From JAGOBP01 sp046328575 (GTDB lineage Bacteria > Chloroflexota > Anaerolineae > Fen-1058): DNA of 64,000 nucleotides. Every line of letters starts with the position of its first letter. Position 1 is the first letter of the stretch. The translations under genes were made by a program, and so were the position numbers. Shown here one piece after another: positions 19,745 to 29,001 of the stretch. Below the pieces are notes generated by a model. That model had not been told where the DNA came from and did not search any database. It saw only the letters and a program-made list of their open reading frames with translations. Location of the stretch: the NCBI GenBank assembly GCA_046328575.1, contig JAXLWI010000020.1, forward strand, positions 1 to 64,000, in the 5' to 3' direction.

Positions 19745-21172
19745 CTATGGAATGCCCCAAATTCGCACATCGTTGGCTACTGAAACCAGCCAACCACCAT
19801 CAGGTGAAAAAGCCACGCTGGTTACATCAGTTGTATGGCCCTTAAGAACGCGCAATTCGCGCCCGCTGGCGACGTCGATCAAGCGGATGGTCAAGCCCCG
19901 CGCTACGGCCAGCATCTTTCCATCTGGCGAGAAAGCGACGCTGTTAACTTCACTCGCCGTGTCATTCTGAGCCAACGGACGCACCAATTCACCTTTCGCG
20001 ACATCCCACAACTCTAGCGACCACGAGGCCCCGAGCGCTAGCTGCTGACCATCCGGCGAGAAGGCTAATGCATTAACAAAACCCTGCACATTCAACTGGC
20101 GTAATTCATCCCCGGTCGCCACGTCCCATAATTTTACGCCGTCCGCTGGATCGACAGAAGCTAGTAATTTGCCAGTCGATGAAAATTTCACCAAGCGCAC
20201 GGTTGTACGATGTTCCACGAGCAAGTTCACTTCGCTTCCGGTGTCTACATCAAGCAGCTTGACTGCTTGATCGACCGGCACAGCCAGAAGTTTGCCATCG
20301 GGCGAGAAATCAACGTCGGCGGCCGATTTCACGCTAGAAAACGTGCGGATGATCGTCGCGCCGGTCACATCCCACAATACCAGACCATTCGAGCCAGCCA
20401 CGGCTAGTTTTTGACTATCGGGCGAGAAAACCACGCGATTGGCGCTGCCCTGCGCGCCGACCGCCTGCACGACCTGCAAATTCTTCGCATCGAGCAGGTG
20501 AACACCAGAAGTGATGAGGGCCAGCCATTTCCCATCGGGTGACCAACAGGCTTGTTGTCCACTCGTATCTACAACTGCGATCAGGCCGATCTTTTTAGCA
20601 TTGTCCGCCGTCAATGGCGCACCGGGCTTGAGATCAGCAGTAGTTGTGTCGACCTTGGGCGCAATGGCGGGCGGCACTGATACCGGCGCCTGAGGCGACT
20701 TCGAGATCACTATCGAGGTTACGGTTACGGGTTCAGGTTGCACCGTACTGCTCGAACCGTTGTCCACCTTCGGGGCTGTGGTTTCGACTGGCGCTAACGT
20801 GCGGCTCGTTAATGCCGCTGGTTTGGCTTCCGTCGATACGGGCAGCAATGCTTCCGGTGTGCCAGGTCGACTTAAGAGCCATAACAGGCCTAGAATCGCC
20901 ACGATAGCCACTATCCCTAAAGTCAATGGCGCGAAAGACGACTCGCGTGGCGACTCAACCGTCACATGTTGTGTTTGACTGGGCGAGGTAACGACTTCAA
21001 CCTTGTCGCCGCCAACAATATCGCCGCTGGCTTGACTGATTTTGTCACGGCCCGTCACATCGCCGCCAACCGAGGTATTGTTGGCATTTACACCGCCGCT
21101 AACGTTTGAGGAACTAGATGTAGCCGAAGATGGAGTGTGCTGAGTTGGATCGGAAGACGACGCGTCAGCCAT
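19745..21172 (-). CDS. Membrane-anchored WD40 protein with GDVTGRDK tract
   Basis: A 475-residue protein. Residues 1-35 are Ser/Thr/Asn-rich. Residues 36-58 hold two tandem tracts, GGDVTGRDKI and GDIVGGDKV. One transmembrane helix spans about 82-101 (LTLGIVAIVAILGLLWLL). A low-complexity Pro/Thr/Val linker then leads to seven WD40 blades (about 225-475; CWSPDGKWL, VVFSPDSQKL, VDFSPDGKLL, VKFSSTGKLL, LAFSPDGQQL, VAFSPDGKML, VAFSPDGGWL), enough for one propeller. The ATG at 21172 has ggagg 5 bases upstream, whereas the upstream extension of the frame lacks a site. The N-terminal tract matches those of the STAND genes here, so the propeller may be a partner or sensor for them; that is an inference. 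Divergent from uvrA. Confidence 0.82.
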   Translation of the reverse strand: MADASSSDPTQHTPSSATSSSSNVSGGVNANNTSVGGDVTGRDKISQASGDIVGGDKVEVVTSPSQTQHVTVESPRESSFAPLTLGIVAIVAILGLLWLLSRPGTPEALLPVSTEAKPAALTSRTLAPVETTAPKVDNGSSSTVQPEPVTVTSIVISKSPQAPVSVPPAIAPKVDTTTADLKPGAPLTADNAKKIGLIAVVDTSGQQACWSPDGKWLALITSGVHLLDAKNLQVVQAVGAQGSANRVVFSPDSQKLAVAGSNGLVLWDVTGATIIRTFSSVKSAADVDFSPDGKLLAVPVDQAVKLLDVDTGSEVNLLVEHRTTVRLVKFSSTGKLLASVDPADGVKLWDVATGDELRQLNVQGFVNALAFSPDGQQLALGASWSLELWDVAKGELVRPLAQNDTASEVNSVAFSPDGKMLAVARGLTIRLIDVASGRELRVLKGHTTDVTSVAFSPDGGWLVSVANDVRIWGIP

Positions 21173-21308
21173 GCTGGCCTCCACATGCAATCGATCGTCC
21201 GCTCCCAAGGCTGACCTGACTATATCATCACCGCCTAGCTGCGTCAATCTTTTCAAAGTAGAGTAGAACATCAGATTAAAAAATCGACTTTCGGTGTGAG
21301 GCGCGTGA

Positions 21309-21314
21309 TATAAT
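21309..21314 (+). promoter_or_regulatory. Candidate -10 box of uvrA
   Basis: TATAAT 47 bases before the uvrA ATG, in the 190-base divergent spacer. The -35 is poor. No recognisable LexA box was seen. Confidence 0.5.
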
Positions 21315-21361
21315 GATCTTTTGCAGCTCGCCAACCCACACCTCAAAATCAGAGATCAGCA

Positions 21362-24235
21362 ATGTCCCAAGACTACATTACCGTTCGTGGGGCACGCACC
21401 CACAACCTGAAGAACATCAGCGTTGATATTCCACGCAACAAAATGGTCGTCATCACCGGCCTCAGCGGCAGCGGCAAGTCGTCGCTGGCTTTTGACACGA
21501 TCTTCGCCGAAGGACAGCGTCGCTACGTCGAATCGCTCTCGGCCTACGCGCGGCAGTTCCTCGGGCAGATGGAGAAGCCCGATGTCGACCAGATCGAAGG
21601 GCTGAGTCCCGCCGTCTCGATCGATCAGCGCGGGGCCAGCAGCAACCCCCGATCGACTGTCGGCACGACGACGGAGATCTACGACTACCTGCGCTTGCTG
21701 TACGCCCGCATCGGCACGCCGCACTGTCCGGTCTGCGGTCGCGAAGTGCAGATGCAGACGCCCGATCAGATCATCGACGCGGTCGCCGCCATGCCCGAAG
21801 GCCGCCGCATCCAGATCCTCGCGCCGCTGATCAAAGATCGCAAGGGTCATCATCAACAAGTCTTCGAAGACATCCGCAAAGCAGGCTACGTCCGCTTGCG
21901 CGTCGACGGCGTCCTGCACGATGTCAACGACACCATCGAACTCGATCGGTACAAGAACCACACTATCGAGGCCGTGGTCGATCGCTTGATCATCAAAGCC
22001 GATCTGGAACGCAGCCGCCTCGCGGACTCGATCGAAACGGCGCTGCGTCTGGGCGATGGCATGGTGATCGTCAACGACGTCACCGACAAAGAACCAGTCG
22101 ATCACATTTACAGCGAGAAGTTCGCCTGCCCCTACGACGGCACGTCGCTGCCCGAGATCGAGCCGCGCACCTTCTCGTTCAACTCGCCGCACGGCGCGTG
22201 CGAAACTTGTCAGGGCCTCGGCACTAAACTCGAAATTGATCCGGAACTCGTCGTGCCCAATCCCGATCTGTCGTTGAACGACGGCGCGATCGCGGCAATG
22301 GAATGGCGCACCGAAGAGCGGCAGCGTGATGAAAGCACCTACTACGGGCAACTGCTGAAAGCGACCGCCGCCTACTACAAGATCGATCTGGACGCGCCGT
22401 TCAAGAAGCTCACTTCGGCACAGCGCGAGATCATCCTTTACGGCAGCGGCGACGAGAAGATTCCGGTGCATTATCAGAACCGGCTCGGCGATCAGCGCAT
22501 CTATTCGACGACGTTTGAAGGCGTCATCAACAATTTGCGTCGTCGCTACCTCGAATCCACCAGCGATTATATTCGCAGCAAGATCGAAGGCTACATGGCG
22601 CAAGTGCCCTGCCCCACCTGCAAGGGCAAGAAGCTCAAGCCCGCCGCGCTGGCTGTGACCGTTGGCAATCGCAACATCGCGCAAGTGACGGCGCTGCCCG
22701 TCATCCACGGGTTGGACTGGGTGAAGGAACTGCGCAGCAACGGCACGCTCACACCGCGCCAGATGACGATCGCCAAGCAGATTCTCAAAGAGATCAACGC
22801 CCGCCTGCAATTCATGGTTGACGTTGGCCTGGACTATCTCACACTCGATCGGACCACCGCCACCCTATCGGGCGGCGAAGCCCAACGCATTCGCCTCGCC
22901 ACGCAGATCGGTTCGCGTTTGACGGGCGTGTTGTACGTCCTCGACGAACCCAGCATCGGTCTGCACCCGCGCGATCAGGCTCGCCTGATCAAGACGCTGC
23001 AATCGATGCGCGATCTGGGCAACACGGTGCTCGTCGTCGAGCACGACGAAGACACGATGGAAGCCTCAGACTGGATCGTCGATCTCGGCCCGGGTGCGGG
23101 CGAGCACGGCGGCAAGGTGATCTTCGAAGGCACGTACGATCAAATCCTGAAGGACAAGACATCGCTGACGGGCGGTTATCTCTCCGGCCGCTTGCGGATC
23201 GAAATCCCGAAAGAACGTCGCAAAGGCAACGGCCAGTGCCTGATCATTCATGGCGCGAAAGAGAACAACCTCAAGAACATCGACGTGTCGATTCCGCTGG
23301 GCAAGTTCGTGTGCGTGACGGGCGTCAGCGGTTCCGGTAAGTCGACGCTGGTCGTAGAGACGTTGTATAAGCGGCTGGCGCAGATGCTGCACGGCGCACA
23401 TGAAAAAGCAGGTATCAACGAAGGTCTGGAAGGTGTGCAGCACATCGACAAGATCATCAACATCGATCAGACCCCGATCGGCCGCACCCCCCGATCGAAC
23501 CCGGCGACGTACGTCGGTTTCTTCAATGACATCCGTGACTTGTTCGCCGAACTGCCCGAATCGAAAGTACGCGGCTACTTGCCGGGTCGCTTCTCGTTCA
23601 ACGTCAAGGGCGGGCGCTGCGAGGCGTGTGAAGGCCAGGGGGAGATTCAGATCGAGATGCAGTTCATGGCCGATATGTACGTGCTGTGCGATGTCTGCCA
23701 CGGCGCACGTTACAATCGCGAGACGCTGCAGATTCGCTATAAAGACAAGAACATCGCCGAAGTGTTGAACATGACGGTGAGTGAAGCGCTGGAATTCTTC
23801 GAGAACATCCCGCCGTTGCAGCGCAAGTTACAGACGCTGCAAGATGTCGGCCTCGGCTACATCCGATTGGGCCAACCTGCCCCCACGATGTCAGGCGGCG
23901 AGGCGCAGCGTGTAAAGTTGAGCAAAGAACTGAGCAAGCGCGCCACCGATCACACTCTGTACATCCTCGACGAGCCGTCGGTGGGGCTGCACGCTGCGGA
24001 CGTTCACAAGTTAGTCGACGTGCTGAACCGCCTCGTCGATCAGGGCAACAGCCTCGTCATCATCGAGCACCATCCGGACATCATCAAAGTGTCCGACTGG
24101 CTGATCGACCTGGGGCCGGAAGGCGGCGAGCGCGGCGGGCAGATCGTGGCTGAGGGCACGCCGGAACAGATCGCGACGAACAAACAATCGTACACGGGGC
24201 AGTTCCTGAAGAAGCACTTGCAGGCGAAGCGCTAA
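21362..24235 (+). CDS. uvrA: Excinuclease ABC subunit A
   Basis: Damage-recognition ATPase of nucleotide excision repair, 957 residues, full length. Both ABC modules are present: Walker A GLSGSGKSSLAFDT and GVSGSGKSTLVVET; signatures LSGGEAQRIRLATQIGS and MSGGEAQRVKLSKELSK; Walker B VLDEPSIGLHPRD and ILDEPSVGLHAAD. Three zinc-binding Cys clusters are visible (CPVCGR, CETCQG with its CPYDGT partner and CPTCKGK, CEACEGQ with CDVCHG). UvrA dimers load UvrB at lesions in the cytoplasm. The ATG has only a weak upstream site (gagatcagca). A single gene between its own promoter and the glutamate dehydrogenase leader. Confidence 0.98.
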   Translation: MSQDYITVRGARTHNLKNISVDIPRNKMVVITGLSGSGKSSLAFDTIFAEGQRRYVESLSAYARQFLGQMEKPDVDQIEGLSPAVSIDQRGASSNPRSTVGTTTEIYDYLRLLYARIGTPHCPVCGREVQMQTPDQIIDAVAAMPEGRRIQILAPLIKDRKGHHQQVFEDIRKAGYVRLRVDGVLHDVNDTIELDRYKNHTIEAVVDRLIIKADLERSRLADSIETALRLGDGMVIVNDVTDKEPVDHIYSEKFACPYDGTSLPEIEPRTFSFNSPHGACETCQGLGTKLEIDPELVVPNPDLSLNDGAIAAMEWRTEERQRDESTYYGQLLKATAAYYKIDLDAPFKKLTSAQREIILYGSGDEKIPVHYQNRLGDQRIYSTTFEGVINNLRRRYLESTSDYIRSKIEGYMAQVPCPTCKGKKLKPAALAVTVGNRNIAQVTALPVIHGLDWVKELRSNGTLTPRQMTIAKQILKEINARLQFMVDVGLDYLTLDRTTATLSGGEAQRIRLATQIGSRLTGVLYVLDEPSIGLHPRDQARLIKTLQSMRDLGNTVLVVEHDEDTMEASDWIVDLGPGAGEHGGKVIFEGTYDQILKDKTSLTGGYLSGRLRIEIPKERRKGNGQCLIIHGAKENNLKNIDVSIPLGKFVCVTGVSGSGKSTLVVETLYKRLAQMLHGAHEKAGINEGLEGVQHIDKIINIDQTPIGRTPRSNPATYVGFFNDIRDLFAELPESKVRGYLPGRFSFNVKGGRCEACEGQGEIQIEMQFMADMYVLCDVCHGARYNRETLQIRYKDKNIAEVLNMTVSEALEFFENIPPLQRKLQTLQDVGLGYIRLGQPAPTMSGGEAQRVKLSKELSKRATDHTLYILDEPSVGLHAADVHKLVDVLNRLVDQGNSLVIIEHHPDIIKVSDWLIDLGPEGGERGGQIVAEGTPEQIATNKQSYTGQFLKKHLQAKR

Positions 24236-24303
24236 GAATGTGACGAATATCAGGGTTAAGTGTCACATTCGATACGGGCGACTAAGGGTCATCTGCGCTA
24301 TGC

Positions 24304-24309
24304 TATAAT
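24304..24309 (+). promoter_or_regulatory. Candidate -10 box of gdhA
   Basis: TATAAT about 200 bases before the start codon, implying a long 5' leader that contains a terminator-like hairpin. Confidence 0.45.
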
Positions 24310-24411
24310 CATCAAGCCAGTCCCGATACGTTGGAGCCGATCTTTGACCGTTCAGTACGCTGCCCAGTTGATGAGCGTGGTCATCCGCGAAGGGACAAAT
24401 TTTATCTAGTG

Positions 24412-24441
24412 AACAGCGACCAACCTACCGGTCGCTGTTTT
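24412..24441 (+). terminator. Hairpin with T-run in gdhA leader (possible attenuator)
   Basis: Perfect 9-bp stem acagcgacc/ggtcgctgt with an 8-base loop followed by tttt. It lies inside the leader between the -10 box and gdhA, so it could end uvrA read-through or attenuate gdhA. A second G/C hairpin (ggcggcccccaccgcc) follows at about 24,460. Confidence 0.6.
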
Positions 24442-24508
24442 CGTCTGAGAGACCGATCGGCGGCCCCCACCGCCGGGAACTTATCAAACCACCTCAAGGA
24501 GTACGACT

Positions 24509-25795
24509 ATGTCCGAATCGAAGAATCCCTTTGAAATCGCGCAAGCCCAGTTCGACAAAGGCGCCGATCTGCTGGGTCTGACCGATGATGTGCGGGCGCT
24601 GCTGCGCTGGCCGCTGCGTGAGTTCCACTTCCGCATTCCGGTCAAGATGGACGACGGCAGTGTGCGCGTCTTCTCTGGCTATCGCGTGCAGCACAACGAT
24701 GCGCGCGGCCCCAACAAGGGCGGCATTCGCTTCCACCCGAACGAAACCATCGACACCGTGCGCGCGCTGGCGACGTGGATGACGTGGAAGTGCGCAGTCG
24801 CTGATATTCCGCTCGGCGGCGGTAAGGGCGGCGTCATCGTCAATCCGGCGACGTTGTCGGTCACTGAAAAAGAGCGCCTGTGCCGTGGCTGGGTCAATCA
24901 GATGTGGAAGAACATCGGACCTCGCATGGACGTGCCAGCGCCCGACGTTGGTACGACGCCGCAGATGATGGCGTGGATGATGGACGAGTACAGTAAGCTG
25001 GTCGGCAACTTCACGCCGGGCGTGTTCACGGGCAAGCCGGTGGATATGGGCGGTTCGCTGGGCCGCACCGAAGCGACCGGCTATGGCGTCATCTACACCG
25101 TCCGCGAAGCGATGAAGCACTTGGGCATCGATCCTAAGAGTAGCGTCGCCGCGATTCAGGGCTTCGGCAATGTGGCGCAATACGCGGCGATCGGCTTTGT
25201 GCAGATGCTGGGCGGCAAGGTCGCGTGCGTGTCGTGCTGGGATAACGGCGATAAGAAGCCGTATACCTATTCGCATCCCGATGGCGTCGATCCGATCTTC
25301 CTGCAATCGATCACGGATCAGTACGGCACGATCGATGCGACGAAGGCGAAGGCGGCCGGTTATGTGCAAGAAGACGCAATGGCGTGGATCGACAAGGAAG
25401 CCGATGTGCTGATCCCGTCGGCGCTGGAAAACATGATCACCAGCGAGACTGCGCCGCGCATTCATAAGCGCGTGAAGATCATTGCCGAAGGCGCCAACGG
25501 CCCCACCACCCTCGAAGGCGATGCCGTCATCAAAGAGCGCGGCATCTTCGTCATCCCCGACTTTCTGTGCAATGCCGGCGGCGTGACCACGTCGTACTTT
25601 GAGTCGGTGCAGAATGACATGAACTTCTACTGGAGCAAGCAGGAAGTGCTGGATCGCCTCGATCACAAGATGACCAAGGCCTTCCACGACGTGCTAGAGA
25701 TGTCGGTCGATCGCGGCGTGTACATGCGCGACGCCGCCTATCTCGTCGCCATCGACAAAGTTGTGAAGTCGATGCGCCTCCGCGGCTGGGTCTAG
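24509..25795 (+). CDS. gdhA: Glutamate dehydrogenase
   Basis: Cytoplasmic NAD(P)-dependent glutamate dehydrogenase of 428 residues, which interconverts glutamate and 2-oxoglutarate plus ammonium. Markers: GYRVQHNDARGPNKGGIRF, the catalytic Lys in PLGGGKGGVIVNP, DVPAPDVGTTPQMMAWMMDE, the Rossmann glycine motif AIQGFGNVAQYAA and the C-terminal IAEGANGPTTLEGD. Length and sequence fit the hexameric (GdhA/RocG) type. Strong caaggag site before the ATG. With rocD it can feed amino-acid carbon into the TCA cycle. Confidence 0.95.
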   Translation: MSESKNPFEIAQAQFDKGADLLGLTDDVRALLRWPLREFHFRIPVKMDDGSVRVFSGYRVQHNDARGPNKGGIRFHPNETIDTVRALATWMTWKCAVADIPLGGGKGGVIVNPATLSVTEKERLCRGWVNQMWKNIGPRMDVPAPDVGTTPQMMAWMMDEYSKLVGNFTPGVFTGKPVDMGGSLGRTEATGYGVIYTVREAMKHLGIDPKSSVAAIQGFGNVAQYAAIGFVQMLGGKVACVSCWDNGDKKPYTYSHPDGVDPIFLQSITDQYGTIDATKAKAAGYVQEDAMAWIDKEADVLIPSALENMITSETAPRIHKRVKIIAEGANGPTTLEGDAVIKERGIFVIPDFLCNAGGVTTSYFESVQNDMNFYWSKQEVLDRLDHKMTKAFHDVLEMSVDRGVYMRDAAYLVAIDKVVKSMRLRGWV

Positions 25796-25849
25796 TCGTA
25801 CGGCTACCCGATTGAGCTACTACACTCGATCGGCTAATTGATCTAAGAA

Positions 25850-25892
25850 GGCGGCTGACGATCCTTGAGATCGACAGCCGTCTTTCGTTTTT
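25850..25892 (+). terminator. Rho-independent terminator of gdhA
   Basis: Stem ggcggctgacgatc/gatcgacagccgtc with a 5-base loop, followed by tttcgttttt, 55 bases after the gdhA stop. Confidence 0.85.
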
Positions 25893-25906
25893 CGTCTACG
25901 GTCGGG

Positions 25907-25912
25907 TATAAT
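25907..25912 (+). promoter_or_regulatory. Candidate -10 box of the PEP-synthase-like gene
   Basis: TATAAT directly after the gdhA terminator and about 30 bases before the likely ATG at 25,942. Confidence 0.5.
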
Positions 25913-25941
25913 TCGGCCTATCTTGATTGGGTAGGTTGAGC

Positions 25942-27999
25942 ATGCTCGAACCACTTGCCGAAGCACCTGATATCGTAACAGTCTATCTCGAGATTGCGCA
26001 GTACCCCATACTCGCGCCGCAGATTCGCGGGCGGATGCGTGATGAACTGTTCCGGCGCGGCATCATCACGGCCGAGCGGCTGGAGCACGAAGTCAAGGAA
26101 AAAGCCATCCTCTCGCAGAAGCGCGAAGGCCTAACCGATCCCTACGGTCAAGAAGATGAAGGTGTTTGGCTGCAGCGCAAGCGGACCATTCGCGATTATC
26201 TGACCGACTTCTACTTCGCCTACAATCTGCCGCTGGAGCTGCTAACCACCATCGTCAACGAACTGCTGGCCCAGCGTATGGGCCATCCGGCCACAGACGA
26301 GCTGCACTTCAATCCCGAACTGGCGCCGCTCGATCTGCTGCTGACCAAGGCGCAACAATATGACGCCATGCCGGACGACATGCGTGCCAAGATCCAACAC
26401 CATCGCGAAGAAATCATCGTGGTGCTGACCAAGACGATGATTAGCGATCAACTCAGTTTCATCCGCGTTGCCAAAGGGTTCTTCGATGCTGAGGATTTCC
26501 ATTCCATCCGATCGCGCCGCATCGGTAACGGCAAGATTGGCGGCAAAGCGGCGGGCATGCTGCTGGCGCACAAAATCCTGCTAAAGACCGTGCCCGATCT
26601 GGCGCAGCGCATCACCCTGCCCGATTCGTACTTCATCGGCGCGGATGTGTTCTACGACTTCAGCGCGCTAAACAATCTGGAATTCAACCAGAAGTACAAG
26701 CCCGCTGATCAAATTCGATCGGAATATCCGGGCATTCAAACGCGCCACGAAAACGCGCGCTTCCCCGAAGAGGTGGCCGATCGGTTGCGGGCCATTCTCG
26801 ATCGGGCGGGCAAGACCCCGCTGATTGTGCGATCGTCGAGTCTGCTCGAAGACAACTTCGGCACGTCGTTTGCGGGCAAATACGAAAGTTACTTCTGCCC
26901 CAATCAAGGCACACCGAAAGAAAATCTGCGCGCGCTGACTACGGCTATCCGCCGCATCTATGCCAGCGTCTACAACCCCGATGCGTTGTTCTATCGCCGC
27001 CGCATGGGCCTGCTAGACTACGACGAGCGCATGGCGATTCTGCTGCAAGTGGTGCAAGGCGATCAATACAAGAACTATTTCTTCCCGGCGCTGGCCGGTG
27101 TGGCGTTGAGCCGCGTGCCGATCGTGTGGAATCCGCGCCTGCGCCGCGACGAGGGTTTTGTGCGCTTAGTGACCGGCCTGGGGACCCGGGCGGTCAATCG
27201 GGTGGCCGATGATTATCCGCGGTTGATTACGCTGAGCCATCCTACTTTGCGGCCAGAAACTTCGCCCACAGCCATCAAACGCTACTCACAACATTACATC
27301 GATTTGATCAATCTTGAAGCGAATGAATTTCAGACCAAACCGCTGAGTGAAGTGGTCGGCATGGATCTCGCCCCGCTGCGGTATATGGTGTCTGTCGACG
27401 AAGATGACACGTTGATGCCGATGATGTCGATCGGCCGCAACGTGCCGCCCAATCGCATCGTGTTTACGTTCGACAATCTCATCCAGCGCGGTGACTTCGT
27501 GCCGACGCTGAAAGAAACCCTCAGCACGCTGGCCAGACACTATCAATCGCCGGTAGAGATGGAATTTGCGGCGACGATCAATCAGAAGGATTCCAAGCCG
27601 TCGATCACGCTGCACCTGTTGCAATGCCGCCCGCAAAGCGGCTTGCGCGAACGCGAAGTGAAACCGGTGCCGCCGGATCTCGAACCAGCCGATCGGTTGT
27701 TTATCTCGTCGCGGATGGTGCCCAACGGTCAGATCAGCGGCGTCGAATATATCTTCTACGTCTATCCGCAACGCTATTTGCAGCTGGCAAGCGAACAACG
27801 CATCGAACTGGCACGCGTCATCGGCCGCTTGAATAAAGTGTTGGAAGGTCGCAGCAAGTTCATCATGCTGGGACCGGGTCGTTGGGGCTCATCCAACATC
27901 GATCTGGGCGTACCGGTATCTTACGCCGACATAAGCAACTCAACACCGTCTGGCAACCAATGGATCGTCCATTCATTGTCACCGGGGCCAAAACGATAG
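25942..27999 (+). CDS. PEP/pyruvate-binding (PPDK_N) protein, 3' truncated
   Basis: A 685-residue cytoplasmic protein with the PEP-synthase/pyruvate-phosphate-dikinase nucleotide-binding fold. SRRIGNGKIGGKAAGMLLAH is the N-terminal lid motif, and PLIVRSSSLLEDNFGTSFAG plus KYESYFCPNQ are hallmarks. There is no swivelling His domain, as in the many stand-alone 'PEP synthase-like' proteins, whose activity is not established. The normal C-terminal signature GPGRWGSSNIDLGVPVSYADI is present, but the protein then leaves family sequence (SNSTPSGNQWIVHSL...) because the DNA becomes that of the antisense lipoprotein remnant. I prefer the ATG at 25,942 over the in-frame TTG 15 bases earlier. Confidence 0.85.
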   Translation: MLEPLAEAPDIVTVYLEIAQYPILAPQIRGRMRDELFRRGIITAERLEHEVKEKAILSQKREGLTDPYGQEDEGVWLQRKRTIRDYLTDFYFAYNLPLELLTTIVNELLAQRMGHPATDELHFNPELAPLDLLLTKAQQYDAMPDDMRAKIQHHREEIIVVLTKTMISDQLSFIRVAKGFFDAEDFHSIRSRRIGNGKIGGKAAGMLLAHKILLKTVPDLAQRITLPDSYFIGADVFYDFSALNNLEFNQKYKPADQIRSEYPGIQTRHENARFPEEVADRLRAILDRAGKTPLIVRSSSLLEDNFGTSFAGKYESYFCPNQGTPKENLRALTTAIRRIYASVYNPDALFYRRRMGLLDYDERMAILLQVVQGDQYKNYFFPALAGVALSRVPIVWNPRLRRDEGFVRLVTGLGTRAVNRVADDYPRLITLSHPTLRPETSPTAIKRYSQHYIDLINLEANEFQTKPLSEVVGMDLAPLRYMVSVDEDDTLMPMMSIGRNVPPNRIVFTFDNLIQRGDFVPTLKETLSTLARHYQSPVEMEFAATINQKDSKPSITLHLLQCRPQSGLREREVKPVPPDLEPADRLFISSRMVPNGQISGVEYIFYVYPQRYLQLASEQRIELARVIGRLNKVLEGRSKFIMLGPGRWGSSNIDLGVPVSYADISNSTPSGNQWIVHSLSPGPKR

Positions 28000-28315
28000 A
28001 CTTCACGAATCGTTCTAGATTGCCCGTCTATTAGATTCCAGCTATCTTCCTGAATAGACGGTTCAATTTGCTTATAGCGATACATCACCGCAAATTTCCC
28101 GTTAGGCGACCAAACAGGGCACGTCGCATCAGCAGGCAAATCAATAATTTTATACGTTTCTATTTTGCCATCGTTGGTAATCAATATCGAAAGACGGCTT
28201 GATCTGCACAATATACCAGATCATAGGGTGCGGCCTTGTCTGCGGCTTGACAACTTGTTACAACGATTGCTAGCAGAATAGAAACAAAGAATTTTTGAAA
28301 GGCATTAAGTTTCAT
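27921..28315 (-). pseudogene. Lipoprotein fragment, truncated and frameshifted
   Basis: AT-rich gene unlike its neighbours. From ATG 28315 it encodes a lipoprotein signal (MKLNAFQKFFVSILLAIVVT then SC, the lipobox Cys at residue 22). After a frame change near 28,205 it continues ITNDGKIETYKIIDLPADAT, PVWSPNGKFAVMYRYK and WLPDGVELLMSA, resembling TolB/WD40-like beta-propeller blades. The protein stops after one or two blades because its 3' end fuses into the PEP-synthase-like gene. It looks like a horizontally acquired remnant. Function not assignable. Confidence 0.55.
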
Positions 28316-28778
28316 TGTTGAAGTCCCCACTGCGCGTGCTCGGCAATGATCGGATCAGGATCGGCGGCGAGCACGCGCAGTGCGTTCCTATCTCATCCGA
28401 GCCCCAATTGCCCAAAGCCACCGCCACATTCCGCAGCAAACCGCGCCGCTTCGATCGCAAAATCGGCGTGCCGGCGGGCGCGCTGTTGAAACGCTGCTTC
28501 CGATAGCGACGCCAAATCGATCAATTGCGGCGCAACCCGATCGATCTCCGCAGCGAAGAAGGCGCGTTCTTCGTCGGGCGCGCGAACGCGTCGGCCACGG
28601 ACACACGTCCTGACAGACATCACAGCCGAAGATGTGATTACCTATCAGCGGCCTCAATTCCAGCGGAATCGAGCCTCAATCTCTCAACTCAATCGTGAGA
28701 TACGAGATGCGTCGCGCATCGAGGACATATTGGGAAAGCGTCGTCGGACATGCGCTCCGCAGCGCGTACAACTGCCGC

Positions 28779-28836
28779 AGCCGACTCCCTCTCCCCTGTT
28801 GAGAGAGGGCCGGGGTGAGGGCGGGGGGGTGAGGGC
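28779..28836. repeat. CTCTCC/GGAGAG palindromic element inside queG (1)
   Basis: Arms actccctctcccctgttg and gagagagggccggggtgaggg form an imperfect palindrome. On the gene strand it reads through in frame as a Pro/Ser/Arg-rich insert. The sequence type (ctcacccc...ccctctcc) is a very common REP-like repeat. Confidence 0.75.
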
Positions 28837-29001
28837 CGCCGTGGTGATAATCACCCGAGAAACAGCCATGATCCCATGCGCGAATTGATCAGGCACGTAT
28901 TCTTGCCGATGAACCCCAGCCCCGCTGACAACGCCCAATCTGGCCGCCCCAGTACCGGGCCGGTATCGACATAGACTCTCTGCCTCGATAGCCTTTTCGA
29001 C

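Noticed and set aside
21356..22810. 484-codon minus-strand frame
   Set aside because: Antisense shadow of uvrA; the plus-strand protein is unmistakable.
24304..24508. Known riboswitch in gdhA leader
   Set aside because: No conserved aptamer core I know (glutamine, THF, SAM, ykkC) matches; only hairpins are supported.
24331..24534. 67-codon frame in the gdhA leader
   Set aside because: Overlaps hairpins and the gdhA ribosome site; no start signal.
24494..25687. 397-codon minus-strand frame
   Set aside because: Antisense shadow of glutamate dehydrogenase.
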